Shown one piece after another: positions 1 to 8,199 of a DNA stretch of 64,000 bases. Source of the DNA: Pseudomonas sp. GV085 (GTDB lineage: Bacteria > Pseudomonadota > Gammaproteobacteria > Pseudomonadales > Pseudomonadaceae). Below the pieces are notes generated by a model. It saw nothing but the letters and a program-made list of their open reading frames with translations, had not been told where the DNA came from and did not search any database. Every line of letters begins with the position of its first letter. Within the stretch, counting starts at the first letter, position 1. The DNA lies in the NCBI RefSeq assembly GCF_003050925.1, contig NZ_QAOV01000003.1, forward strand, positions 372,001-436,000. The letters are read 5' to 3'. The position numbers and the translations under genes were made by a program.

Positions 1-381
1 GCACCGGGCGCGGTGGAGCTGGTGCGCGAGCTGGCCGGGCGCGGTTATCGCCTGGGCATTCTCACGCGCAATGCCCGGGAGCTGGCGCATGTCACGCTGG
101 AGGCCATTGGCCTGGCCGACTGCTTTGCGCTGGAGGATGTGTTGGGCCGCGATGATGCACCGCCCAAACCGCATCCGGGCGGGTTGCTGAAACTGGCCGA
201 AGCGTGGAAGGTGCCGGCGAGCGAGATGGTGATGGTCGGCGATTACCGCTTCGATCTCGATTGCGGGCGAGCGGCGGGAGCGCGCACGGTGCTGGTGAAT
301 CTGCCGGATAATCCATGGCCGGAATTGACCGATTGGCATGCGGCGGATTGTGTCGAGTTGCGGCAGATGCTGTTGGCTTGA
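1..381 (+). CDS. HAD-family hydrolase, phosphoglycolate phosphatase-like (5' end missing)
   Basis: The frame is open from the first base and ends in TGA; only the C-terminal 126 residues are here. Visible are the HAD motif III lysine region (PPKPHPGGL) and motif IV (GDYRFDLDCGRAAGA, with the acidic pair that binds Mg2+). The spacing fits small phosphoglycolate phosphatase or phosphatase-like members of the family, which hydrolyse phosphomonoesters in the cytoplasm. The nucleophile motif DxDxT lies upstream of the window, so the substrate cannot be inferred. The gene converges on the alpha/beta hydrolase gene, with a REP doublet between them. Confidence 0.8.
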   Translation, partial: APGAVELVRELAGRGYRLGILTRNARELAHVTLEAIGLADCFALEDVLGRDDAPPKPHPGGLLKLAEAWKVPASEMVMVGDYRFDLDCGRAAGARTVLVNLPDNPWPELTDWHAADCVELRQMLLA

Positions 382-407
382 GTGCTTGGTTGCCTGGGCA
401 ACCGCTT

Positions 408-499
408 TCGCGAGCAGGCTCGCTCCCACATGTGATCTCTGGTGTTCACAAATGATGTGCTCACCGCAAAATCCTTGTGGGAGCGAGCCTGCTCGCGAA
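408..499. repeat. REP doublet, tail-to-tail
   Basis: Two copies of the TCGCGAGCAGGCTCGCTCC core in opposite orientation (408-430 and 476-499) around a 45-bp spacer. The CGCGA ends point outward, the reverse of most doublets in this window. It lies between two convergent genes, a typical REP site. Confidence 0.8.
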
Positions 500-524
500 G
501 GCGTCAGATCAGGAACTGCAAAAC

Positions 525-1484
525 CTACTGCCCAAACAAAGCCTTCTGCCCTTCCGGCGATGTAAACATCCCGTCCCCATCATGCCCGACTCCGGGTACT
601 TCAATCAGTTGCTGCTTCAAACCCTGCGGTTGCAGCCGCTTCAGATAATCGAAGTAAAAACGCCCGCGGGCCAATCGATACGGCCCTTGCGCCTTGGCCT
701 CACAGCTTTTATCCAGCGCCGGATGATTCGGGTCGATGTCTTGCTGCCCCAGCAGATAAACGACTTCACGCTTGAGGTAATTTTCCTGCAGCTGCGCGGC
801 GGTTTGCCCTTCGGCGTAGGCCGGTAAATCCGCCAGGCCGTACTTCCAGCGATTGAAGTTCGGGCAACCGGCGTGGCTGAACGCCACAGGCCGGCGTTCA
901 TCGAAATAAGCGTAGGAGGACGGATTGGCGATCACGTAGCGCACCTGCACGCCAGCCGCATCGAGGCCGGACTGCGCGTGACCGAGCAATGCATAGCGCT
1001 GAACCACCTGCGCGCCGCCGGAGTGCCCGGCAATGACGATTTGCTTCACATCCGGAAACTGCTGGCGGTCACCCAGGCGGGCGATGATTTCGTCGAGCGC
1101 GGCGTAGGAACTCAGCCGAAACGGCGCCGTGGATTCGCCGCCGGCCATCCACTCATTGCCTTGCCAGCGCAAAACCGTGTCGGCCACCGGATGGACCGCA
1201 ACGTCGGTTTCATTGAGGAATTGAGGGGCGATCACCAGGGTCGTTGCGCTTTGCCCGGCCAGTTCGGCCGCGTGCTCACCGCTCTGCAGATAGGTTTGCG
1301 CATTACGCAAGCGACCGTGGAGGATGATCAGCACCCGTTCGATTTTTGCCGGGGCGGGGCTGATGCCCACCGCTATTTCACCTGATTTCAACAGCAGGCG
1401 CCCTGAGCTGAGGTCTTTGACCCCCTGCTCGGCGGCCTGGGACGTTGCGCAAGTAAACAGAACAACCAACAACCACTTCTTCAT
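525..1484 (-). CDS. Secreted alpha/beta hydrolase
   Basis: 319 residues with an N-terminal signal peptide (MKKWLLVVLFTCATSQAAEQ; predicted cleavage after SQA). The nucleophile elbow GHSGGA (Ser155) follows a strand (QIVIAG), and an early LHGRLRN segment (about 56-61) fits the oxyanion-hole loop. A periplasmic esterase or lipase-like activity is likely; the substrate is unknown. Its ATG follows directly on the TAA of the upstream metallopeptidase gene, so the two are probably translationally coupled. No strong Shine-Dalgarno is visible at the junction. Confidence 0.75.
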   Translation of the reverse strand: MKKWLLVVLFTCATSQAAEQGVKDLSSGRLLLKSGEIAVGISPAPAKIERVLIILHGRLRNAQTYLQSGEHAAELAGQSATTLVIAPQFLNETDVAVHPVADTVLRWQGNEWMAGGESTAPFRLSSYAALDEIIARLGDRQQFPDVKQIVIAGHSGGAQVVQRYALLGHAQSGLDAAGVQVRYVIANPSSYAYFDERRPVAFSHAGCPNFNRWKYGLADLPAYAEGQTAAQLQENYLKREVVYLLGQQDIDPNHPALDKSCEAKAQGPYRLARGRFYFDYLKRLQPQGLKQQLIEVPGVGHDGDGMFTSPEGQKALFGQ

Positions 1485-2378
1485 TTAAAGATTTTTCGTC
1501 GCAAAGGTATCGCACTGGCTTACCTGGCCTTGGGCGAAACCGGTTTTGAACCAGCGCACCCGTTGCGCCGACGTACCGTGGGTGAACGAATCCGGGACCA
1601 CGCGGCCCTGACCCTGTTGCTGCAAACGATCGTCACCGATGGCGTTCGCTGCGTTCAGTGCTTCTTCGATGTCGCCTGGTTCCAGCCAGTTCAGGCGCTT
1701 CTGCGCATTGTTGGCCCAGACGCCGGCCAGGCAATCGGCTTGCAGTTCCTGACGAACCAGCAAACCGCCGTCGCCTTCCATCTGCCGGCCTTGTTGGTGT
1801 GCTGCCTGAATTTTTGCGGACACCCCAAGCAGGGTCTGCACATGGTGTCCGACTTCGTGAGCGATCACGTAGGCCTGGGCGAAGTCACCCGCGGCGGAAA
1901 AACGTTGGGACATTTCCTGGAAGAACGCCATGTCCAGGTAGACTTTCTGGTCCGCGGGGCAATAGAACGGGCCGGTCGCCGAGCTGGCCAGGCCGCAGGC
2001 CGAACTCACGCGGTTGCTGAACAGCACCAGGGTCGGGTCTTTGTATTGGCGGCCAGCCTGCTGGAAAATTGCACCCCAGGTATCCTCGGTATCGCCGAGG
2101 ATCGAACGAACGAACTCCGCGCTTTCATCATTGACCGGCGGTGCCTTGCGACTCTGGTGGGTAGCAGGCGCCGATTGCTGGCCAATTTGACCGGTCAGTT
2201 GTCCGAGGATTTGCAGCGGATCCTGGCCGGTGATCCAACCGATGCCGACGATCAGCAGGATCGCCGTCAGGCTCAGGCCCTTGCCACCGCCTATGCGCAT
2301 CCCACCGCCGCCACCGCCGACATCACCACCACGGGCATCGACCACGTTGTCGCTACGTCGGCCTTTTTTCCATAGCAT
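1485..2378 (-). CDS. Neutral zinc metallopeptidase, YpfJ/KPN_02809 family
   Basis: 297 residues starting MLWKKGRRSDNVVDARG, chosen because GAGGA precedes this ATG and the family starts with this conserved segment; a longer open frame reaches 2546 but lacks family sequence. A glycine-rich stretch (GGDVGGGGGG) precedes one membrane helix (about 36-54), followed by a soluble domain with the zinc motif HEVGHH. This is the architecture of the membrane-anchored neutral zinc metallopeptidase family, whose substrates are not known. It is the first gene of a two-gene unit with the hydrolase downstream and is divergent from the IclR gene. Confidence 0.85.
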   Translation of the reverse strand: MLWKKGRRSDNVVDARGGDVGGGGGGMRIGGGKGLSLTAILLIVGIGWITGQDPLQILGQLTGQIGQQSAPATHQSRKAPPVNDESAEFVRSILGDTEDTWGAIFQQAGRQYKDPTLVLFSNRVSSACGLASSATGPFYCPADQKVYLDMAFFQEMSQRFSAAGDFAQAYVIAHEVGHHVQTLLGVSAKIQAAHQQGRQMEGDGGLLVRQELQADCLAGVWANNAQKRLNWLEPGDIEEALNAANAIGDDRLQQQGQGRVVPDSFTHGTSAQRVRWFKTGFAQGQVSQCDTFATKNL

Positions 2379-2479
2379 GTGGGAATCCTCTTCTGTTCCG
2401 GGTAAAGCTCCGTGCGATGAGTGTTGCTGCCAAGTGGGAGCGACGCCAGTCCGATCGTCAGACTGCCGGTTGTGCGACA

Positions 2480-2492
2480 GGTTCCAAATTAT
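2480..2492 (+). promoter_or_regulatory. Candidate IclR operator copy 1
   Basis: GGTTCCAAATTAT, 53 bp upstream of the iclR ATG. It matches 12 of 13 positions with GGTTCTAAATTAT at 3397-3409, in front of the DMT permease gene. Inference: autoregulatory binding site of the IclR protein encoded between the two copies. Confidence 0.4.
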
Positions 2493-2544
2493 GCTTCGTG
2501 GGGCTTCTCTTCTAGAATCAGCCAAATTTCGTTTGGGACCTACC

Positions 2545-3321
2545 ATGGCCGGCAGTCAGATCGAACGTGTCTTCAGCGTGCTGGAAAGCCTGACCAGTGA
2601 ACCGCAGGGTTTGCCGATGCAGACGTTGGCCGAGCAATTGGAAATCCCTAAAAGCGCGACTCATCGGTTGCTCGCCGAACTGATTCGCCTGGGTTACGTG
2701 CGGCAGAATCCGGACAACCTGCGCTATCACCTGTCGACCAAGCTGGTGGCCATGGGCTTTCGATACCTGTCCGGCAGCGGTGCGGATATCGTTCAGCCAG
2801 TGCTTGATCGACTGGCCGGGGAAACCGGTGAACTGGTGCGTCTGGGGGTGATTCAGGGTGAACGGCCCGTCTGGATCGCCAAGTCCCAGGGGGCCCGCTC
2901 GGGCCTGCGCTACGACCCGGACATGGGGCGTGATGCGCCATTGTTCTACACGGCTTCCGGGCATGCGTGGCTGGCGTGCATGAGCGATGCCGAGGCACTG
3001 TCGCTGGTCGAGCGGCAAGGGGCCGAATTGCCTCGGGACATCGGGCCTAATGCACCGCGTTCGAATGTTGAACTGCTGGAGCGCTTGCGTCTGGCGCGGG
3101 AGCAAGGCTACGCCTGGGTCGAGGAAAGTTCGGCGGTGGGCACCTCGGCGATTGCCGCCGTGGTACGTCATCCACTGGATGGCCGGGCGATCGGTGTGCT
3201 CAGTATTGCCGGGCCAAGCGCGCGAATGCCCGGTGCGCGCTTGCATGAGTTGGCGTCGACCTTGTTGAAGTACGCCGAAGAGCTTTCGCTGGCGAGCCAG
3301 GCGTCAGCGTTGTTCAGTTGA
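2545..3321 (+). CDS. IclR-family transcriptional regulator
   Basis: 258 residues from MAGSQIERVFSVLESL. The N-terminal winged helix-turn-helix (about 5-65; LAEQLEIPKSATHRLLAELIRL) is followed by the IclR effector domain (about 80-250) with the family signature near the C-terminus (GTSAIAAVVRHPLDG). IclR proteins of this kind sense small aromatic or hydroaromatic acids and repress or activate adjacent catabolic genes. The next gene is a DMT permease on the same strand, 123 bp downstream, and both promoters share a 13-bp motif. The nearby qui genes suggest a related ligand, but that is inference. Confidence 0.85.
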   Translation: MAGSQIERVFSVLESLTSEPQGLPMQTLAEQLEIPKSATHRLLAELIRLGYVRQNPDNLRYHLSTKLVAMGFRYLSGSGADIVQPVLDRLAGETGELVRLGVIQGERPVWIAKSQGARSGLRYDPDMGRDAPLFYTASGHAWLACMSDAEALSLVERQGAELPRDIGPNAPRSNVELLERLRLAREQGYAWVEESSAVGTSAIAAVVRHPLDGRAIGVLSIAGPSARMPGARLHELASTLLKYAEELSLASQASALFS

Positions 3322-3390
3322 GCGTGATGTCTGCTTGAATAGAGTGTGCGGTATTCGCACACTTTCTTGAGTCATTGATGTCATAAAATG

Positions 3391-3409
3391 GAACCGGGTT
3401 CTAAATTAT
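3391..3409 (+). promoter_or_regulatory. Palindrome plus candidate IclR operator copy 2
   Basis: GAACCGGGTTC (3391-3401) is a perfect 11-bp palindrome that runs into TAAATTAT, giving the 13-bp motif shared with the iclR promoter. It lies 36 bp upstream of the DMT permease start, where a repressor would block RNA polymerase. Confidence 0.4.
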
Positions 3410-3444
3410 TTAAGTCTCGCCTCAACCCATAAAAGGACTTCGCC

Positions 3445-4329
3445 TTGACGTCGCCCAGCAGCACCCCGCTTTCCGGCGTCAATCAGCCCTTCAAAGGGAT
3501 CCTGCTGATCGTTGTCGCGACCTTCCTGTTTTCCAGCCACGACGCCTTTTCCAAATATCTCTCGGGTTTCTATCCCATTGTCATGGTGGTCTGGGCGCGT
3601 TACGTGGTTCACACCTTGCTGATGGCCGGGATTTTCCTGCCGCAATCCGGGCTGCGAGTGCTGCGTACCAAACGGCCATTGCTTCAGCTGATCCGGGCGC
3701 TGTGCCTGCTGGGTACCAGTCTGTTTTTCACCACAGGCTTGATGTACATCCCGCTGGCCGAGGCTACGTCGGTCAATTTCCTCGCTCCGGTGCTGGTCAC
3801 CGCGTTGTCGGTGCCGCTGCTGAAGGAGCGAGTGACACGGGGGCAATGGCTGGCGGTGATTTGCGGTTTCATCGGGGTGTTGATCATCGTTCACCCCGGG
3901 GGAGATTTGTTTACTCCGGCGGTGTTGCTGCCGTTCTGCTCTGCGCTGTTTTTCTGCTTTTATCAACTGCTGACACGCAAGCTCAGCGAGATCGACAGCC
4001 CGACCACCAGCAATTTCTTCGCCGGCTTGTGCAACACGCTGGTGATGAGTGCGCTGGTGCCGTTCTTCTGGCAGACGCCGAACCTGGTGCATGGCGCGAT
4101 GATGCTGGCGCTGGGGGCCTGCGGGATGACGGCACACCTGTTCCTGACCCAGGCTTTCCGCCTCGCGGCACCGGCACTGCTGGCACCGTTCAGCTATTGC
4201 CAGATCATCTTCGCCGGCCTGCTGGGCTGGCTGCTGTTTTCCCATACGCCGACACTGACCACCGTGCTCGGCATTGCCGTTATCTGCTGCAGCGGGTTGG
4301 CAGCAGCCTGGCAACAAAGCCGCCGCTAA
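3445..4329 (+). CDS. DMT-superfamily permease (EamA family)
   Basis: 294 residues with about ten hydrophobic helices and two EamA repeats (about 14-145 and 155-290; for example YIPLAEATSVNFLAPVLVTAL in the first). The start is TTG, supported by AAAAGGA at 3431-3437 seven bases upstream; there is no better in-frame ATG. EamA proteins move metabolites across the inner membrane, often as exporters. Placed between an IclR regulator and the quinate/shikimate cluster, it may transport a hydroaromatic or aromatic acid, but the sequence does not fix the substrate. Confidence 0.8.
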   Translation: MTSPSSTPLSGVNQPFKGILLIVVATFLFSSHDAFSKYLSGFYPIVMVVWARYVVHTLLMAGIFLPQSGLRVLRTKRPLLQLIRALCLLGTSLFFTTGLMYIPLAEATSVNFLAPVLVTALSVPLLKERVTRGQWLAVICGFIGVLIIVHPGGDLFTPAVLLPFCSALFFCFYQLLTRKLSEIDSPTTSNFFAGLCNTLVMSALVPFFWQTPNLVHGAMMLALGACGMTAHLFLTQAFRLAAPALLAPFSYCQIIFAGLLGWLLFSHTPTLTTVLGIAVICCSGLAAAWQQSRR

Positions 4330-4348
4330 AAACCCAAAGAAAAATGAC

Positions 4349-4450
4349 CTGTAGGAGCGAGCCTGCTCGCGATGTTCGTTAACGATGACGCGGGTTGTCT
4401 GGATACCCGCGTCGCTCTCAGGTTTTTCGCGAGCATGCTCGCTCCTACAG
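4349..4450. repeat. REPIN doublet with nested inner hairpin
   Basis: Inverted REP arms (4349-4373 and 4425-4450) enclose a spacer that itself contains a perfect 9-bp inverted repeat, GACGCGGGT and ACCCGCGTC. The spacer resembles those at 29157, 52856 and 53856. It sits between convergent genes and may also act as a bidirectional transcription stop. Confidence 0.8.
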
Positions 4451-4468
4451 GGGGTATTGCGCCGAACT

Positions 4469-5806
4469 TCAGTCAGTGACGGTAGGAATCTTGCGCGGTG
4501 CCATGAAGTACATCCAGGTCAGCGCAATGAAGTACATCGCCGGAATCATGGTGAACAGCACGGTGTAGTTGTTGTTGGTGATGGTCAGGATGTGGCCGAC
4601 CAGCTGGGTCATGAACATCCCGCCAATCGCCGCACACATGCCGCCGAAGCCGAACACCGTACTCATCATGTGCTTGGGCGTGTAGTCCATCACCAGGCTC
4701 CAGATGTTCGCGGTCCAGGCCTGGTGTGCGCCGATGGCCAGGGAGATGGCGAACACCGCGACCCACAGGTTGCTGGAGCCGGCCGCCATGATCACGCCGA
4801 TGATGCAGCAGGCGAACAGGAACATGGACATCAGTCGCGCCTTGATCGGGTTGACTCCGCGACCGATCAGGAACGAGGAGAGGATGCCGCCGCCAACGCT
4901 ACCGAAGTCGGCAGTGAGGTAGATGATGATCAGCGGGATACCCATCTGGGTGACGTTGATGCCCAGGTTGTATTGCTGGTTGAGGAACGGCGGCAGCCAG
5001 TACAGGTAGAACCAGAACACCGGTGCGGTGATCGAGTAGGCGAGGGCGAAGGCCCAGGTGCCACGCATGCGCAGGATTTTCGAGAACGGCACGCGGGTTT
5101 GTTCCGGTTCGACTTCGTTCTGGATGTAGTCCAGTTCCGACTGTTTGACGCTCGGATGGTCTTCCGGGTTGAAGTACTTCAGGCCCCAGAACAGCAGCCA
5201 GATCCCGCCCAGTGCCGACATGCACAGGAACGCGGCCTGCCAGCCCCAGACGTGCAGGATCAATGGCAGCAGCATCGGTGTGAACATCGCGCCGACGTTG
5301 GTGCCAGCGTTGAAAATGCCGGTGGCCACGGCGCGCTCGCCGGCCGGGAACCACAGGCGCGTGGTTTTCACGCAAGCCGGGTAGTTCGCAGCTTCAGTCA
5401 GGCCGAGGATGAAGCGACAAACCATGAAGCCGACCGCCGAAGTGGCCAGGCCGTGGGCGCCGGTCGCCAGGCTCCAGAGCAGTACGGCGCAGAAGAACAC
5501 GCGCTTGACGCCGACCCGGTCGATCAACCGGCCTTGCAGAACGAACCCGATGGCGTAACCCACCTGGAACCAGAAGTTGATGTTGGCGTAATCCATCGCC
5601 GTCCAACTCATTTCCTTGGCCAGGATGGGCTGCATCACGCCCAGGGCGGCGCGGTCGATGTAGTTCAGGGTGGTGGCGAAAAACACCAGCGCCAGCATGC
5701 CCCAACGGGTTTTGCCGACCGCCATGGCGCCGCGGATTTTGTTGCCTATGCCACCGGCAGTGACGTTCATGGCCGCAGCCATGCGTGAGCTTTGGGAAGG
5801 AATCAT
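4469..5806 (-). CDS. MFS transporter, anion:cation symporter type (probable quinate/shikimate or aromatic-acid uptake)
   Basis: 445 residues with about twelve membrane helices. The start is taken at the ATG at 5806 (MIPSQSSRMAAAMN), with GGTGG five bases upstream; an in-frame GTG lies three codons earlier. The loop after helix 2 (DRVGVKR) and the N-terminal TLNYIDRAALGVM are typical of the ACS branch of the major facilitator superfamily, which imports hexuronates, phthalate and similar organic anions with protons. It is divergent from quiC and shares its control region, which holds a PcaR-box match and a second motif. A role in bringing quinate, shikimate or dehydroshikimate into the cell is the most economical reading. 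Confidence 0.8.
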   Translation of the reverse strand: MIPSQSSRMAAAMNVTAGGIGNKIRGAMAVGKTRWGMLALVFFATTLNYIDRAALGVMQPILAKEMSWTAMDYANINFWFQVGYAIGFVLQGRLIDRVGVKRVFFCAVLLWSLATGAHGLATSAVGFMVCRFILGLTEAANYPACVKTTRLWFPAGERAVATGIFNAGTNVGAMFTPMLLPLILHVWGWQAAFLCMSALGGIWLLFWGLKYFNPEDHPSVKQSELDYIQNEVEPEQTRVPFSKILRMRGTWAFALAYSITAPVFWFYLYWLPPFLNQQYNLGINVTQMGIPLIIIYLTADFGSVGGGILSSFLIGRGVNPIKARLMSMFLFACCIIGVIMAAGSSNLWVAVFAISLAIGAHQAWTANIWSLVMDYTPKHMMSTVFGFGGMCAAIGGMFMTQLVGHILTITNNNYTVLFTMIPAMYFIALTWMYFMAPRKIPTVTD

Positions 5807-5939
5807 GTGTACCACCCGTTTTTTTGAATTTGTTATTTGGTGTTTTTGGGCATCGCGGCCGGTGCTGCGTGTCCGGACTTAATGTGAGGGCGATGTTGGG
5901 CAGTGGACAAAAAATCGTCAATTCGCCTACGGCCATTTT

Positions 5940-5954
5940 GTTCGATAATCGCAC
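5940..5954 (+). promoter_or_regulatory. PcaR-box match in the MFS/quiC divergent promoter
   Basis: GTTCGATAATCGCAC, a near-palindrome with one mismatched pair. It is identical to the PcaR operator sequence I recall from the P. putida pcaIJ promoter. It lies 134 bp upstream of the MFS start and 242 bp upstream of quiC. PcaR is an IclR-family activator that responds to beta-ketoadipate, the downstream product of protocatechuate. Confidence 0.6.
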
Positions 5955-5958
5955 ACAA

Positions 5959-5976
5959 AACTAACTGGATAGTACA
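5959..5976 (-). promoter_or_regulatory. Candidate shared operator, copy 1
   Basis: Read on the minus strand this is TGTACTATCCAGTTAGTT. It matches 15 of 18 positions with 10333-10350 upstream of aroQ-aroE. It begins five bases after the PcaR-box match. The TetR gene in the cluster is the simplest candidate for the binding protein. Confidence 0.45.
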
Positions 5977-6036
5977 CTTTGAATTGCTGTGTAAGTCTGT
6001 CAGCCCAATAATTCTCGCAAGACAAACGCTACCCAC

Positions 6037-6145
6037 GTAGGAGCTGCCGAAGGCTGCGATCTGTTGACTTTGGTCTTCCTCGATCAACCGAAATCAACAT
6101 CAAAAGATCGCCCGAGCGCGGACCGAGCCTTCGGCAGCTCCTACG
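6037..6145. repeat. REP doublet, GGAGCTGCCG type
   Basis: Arms GTAGGAGCTGCCGAAGGCT (from 6037) and AGCCTTCGGCAGCTCCTAC (to 6145) in inverted order. The right part, 6099-6143, recurs inverted at 8923-8968 with only two mismatches, so quiC and the TetR gene lie between inverted copies. Confidence 0.8.
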
Positions 6146-6195
6146 TAAGCGCGTGCAACGCCCCTAACAAGATTGCCTCCACCGGGAGCCGAAAT

Positions 6196-8097
6196 ATGCA
6201 GCGTTCCATTGCCACCGTATCCTTGAGCGGTACCCTGCCGGAAAAACTCGAAGCCATTGCTGCCGCCGGTTTCGACGGCGTCGAGATTTTCGAGAACGAC
6301 CTTCTCTACTACGACGGTAGTCCACGGGAAATTAAACAGATGTGCGCCGATCTCGGGATCGCCATCACCCTGTTTCAACCATTCCGTGATTTCGAAGGCT
6401 GTCGGCGAGATCGGCTGTCGCGCAATCTGGAACGCGCCGAGCGCAAGTTCGACCTGATGCAGGAGTTGGGCACTGACCTGGTGCTGGTGTGCAGCAACGC
6501 CTCGGCCGAGTCCATCGGTGATGAACGGATTCTGGTCGATGACTTGCGCCTGCTGGCCGAACACGCCGGGGCACGCGGCCTGCGCATCGGTTACGAAGCG
6601 CTGGCCTGGGGTCGGCATGTGAACACGTATCAACAGGTGTGGAACATCGTGCGGCAGGCCGATCACCCAAGCCTTGGCGTGTTGCTGGACAGCTTTCACA
6701 CCTTGTCGCTCAAGGGCGATCCGAGCGCTATCGCCGAGATTCCGGGCGACAAGATCTTCTTCGTGCAAATGGCTGACGCGCCGATCCTGGCCATGGACGT
6801 GCTGGAGTGGAGCCGGCATTTTCGCTGCTTCCCGGGCCAGGGCGAATTCGATTTACCGGGGTTCCTCGCGCCGATCATCAAGAGCGGGTACACCGGGCCT
6901 TTGTCGCTGGAAATCTTCAACGACGGTTTCCGCGCCGCGCCGCCACGAGCCAACGCCGCCGACGGCTTGCGCTCGTTGTTGTACCTGGAGGAGAAAACCC
7001 GCGAGCGTCTGGCCCGGGAAGCCAAGCCTGCGGCCAACTCCGAGATTCTGTTCGAAACACCCAAGGCCAGCGAGTACAACGGCATCGAGTTTCTGGAGTT
7101 TGCCGTGGACGAAAGCCTCGGCGCCAAACTCTCCCATTGGCTGGAGCGGCTAGGGTTCGCCAAGGTCGGGCAGCATCGCTCCAAGAGCGTCAGCTTGATG
7201 CACCAGGGCGATATCAACCTGATCCTCAACTCCGAACCTTACTCTTTCGGCCACAGCTTTTTCGAAGCCCACGGCCCTTCGTTGTGCGCTACCGCCGTGC
7301 GGGTCAAGGACAGTGCGAGCGCATTGGCCCGTGCCGTAGCCTACAAGGGTCAGCCCTATCGCGGACTGGTCGGCCCCAATGAACTGGAACTGGCGGCGGT
7401 GCGTGCGCCGGATGGCAGCCTGATCTATCTGGTGGACCAGGATGCCGACGTCTACGGCATCGACTTCAATCTGCTGGCGGATGCGCCGGCCAGCGGCGGC
7501 CTCAAGCGCATCGACCACATGGCTATGGCGCTGCCGGCCGACAGCCTCGACAGCTGGGTGCTGTTCTATAAGAGCCTGCTGGATTTCGAGGCGGACGATG
7601 AAGTTGTGTTGCCCGATCCTTACGGTCTGGTGAAGAGCCGTGCCTTGCGCAGTCGCGACAGTTCGATCCGCCTGCCGCTGAACATTTCCGAGAACCGCAA
7701 CACTGCGATCTCACACGCGCTGTCGAGTTATCGCGGTTCCGGTGTGCATCACATCGCGTTTGATTGTGATGACATATTTGCCCAGGTCAGCCGTGCAAAA
7801 GAGGCGGGCGTGCCGCTGCTGGATATCCCGCTCAACTACTACGATGACCTGGCGGCGCGGTTCGATTTCGACGACGAGTACCTCAGTGAACTGGCCTACT
7901 ACAACGTGCTGTACGACCGCGACGCCCAGGGCGGTGAGCTGTTTCATGTGTACACCGAGCCGTTCGAGGGGCGATTCTTCTTCGAGATCATCCAGCGTAA
8001 AAACGGTTATGCCGGCTACGGCGCTGCCAACGTCGCGGTGCGGCTGGCGGCCATGGCCAAATCCCGTAGCGGCGCATTGCGCCAGGCGAAGTTGTAG
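6196..8097 (+). CDS. quiC: 3-Dehydroshikimate dehydratase fused to an HPPD-like domain (QuiC)
   Basis: 633 residues from MQRSIATVSLSG; GGGAG at 6184-6188 supports this start, and the open frame upstream is REP sequence. Residues 1-270 form a xylose-isomerase-like TIM barrel that dehydrates 3-dehydroshikimate to protocatechuate. The metal ligands known for this family are at Glu134, Asp165, Gln191 and Glu239. Residues 290-620 are a vicinal-oxygen-chelate domain like 4-hydroxyphenylpyruvate dioxygenase, with an intact iron triad at His441, His519 and Glu597. Such hybrids are known in Pseudomonas. The gene is divergent from an MFS permease and followed by a TetR gene after a 12-bp-stem hairpin, linking quinate/shikimate degradation to the protocatechuate pathway. 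Confidence 0.92.
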   Translation: MQRSIATVSLSGTLPEKLEAIAAAGFDGVEIFENDLLYYDGSPREIKQMCADLGIAITLFQPFRDFEGCRRDRLSRNLERAERKFDLMQELGTDLVLVCSNASAESIGDERILVDDLRLLAEHAGARGLRIGYEALAWGRHVNTYQQVWNIVRQADHPSLGVLLDSFHTLSLKGDPSAIAEIPGDKIFFVQMADAPILAMDVLEWSRHFRCFPGQGEFDLPGFLAPIIKSGYTGPLSLEIFNDGFRAAPPRANAADGLRSLLYLEEKTRERLAREAKPAANSEILFETPKASEYNGIEFLEFAVDESLGAKLSHWLERLGFAKVGQHRSKSVSLMHQGDINLILNSEPYSFGHSFFEAHGPSLCATAVRVKDSASALARAVAYKGQPYRGLVGPNELELAAVRAPDGSLIYLVDQDADVYGIDFNLLADAPASGGLKRIDHMAMALPADSLDSWVLFYKSLLDFEADDEVVLPDPYGLVKSRALRSRDSSIRLPLNISENRNTAISHALSSYRGSGVHHIAFDCDDIFAQVSRAKEAGVPLLDIPLNYYDDLAARFDFDDEYLSELAYYNVLYDRDAQGGELFHVYTEPFEGRFFFEIIQRKNGYAGYGAANVAVRLAAMAKSRSGALRQAKL

Positions 8098-8122
8098 AAA
8101 ATTCGTAAACGCGGGATTAAAC

Positions 8123-8162
8123 ATGGGCCGCGCAGCTTCCTTCACTGTGTTGCGCGGCCCAT
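8123..8162 (+). terminator. Hairpin after quiC
   Basis: Perfect 12-bp inverted repeat, ATGGGCCGCGCA (8123-8134) and TGCGCGGCCCAT (8151-8162), with a 16-nt loop. It starts 26 bp after the quiC stop and ends 37 bp before the TetR gene. There is no T-tract, so it may slow transcription or protect the quiC transcript rather than end it. Confidence 0.5.
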
Positions 8163-8199
8163 AATCGCCAGCCTGTGCAGTGATGGCCGTGAGCCCGCA

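Noticed and set aside
4385..5788. Plus-strand frame opposite the MFS gene (467 codons)
   Set aside because: Covers a REP doublet and the antisense of a well-formed transporter; low-complexity His/Gln/Asp sequence.
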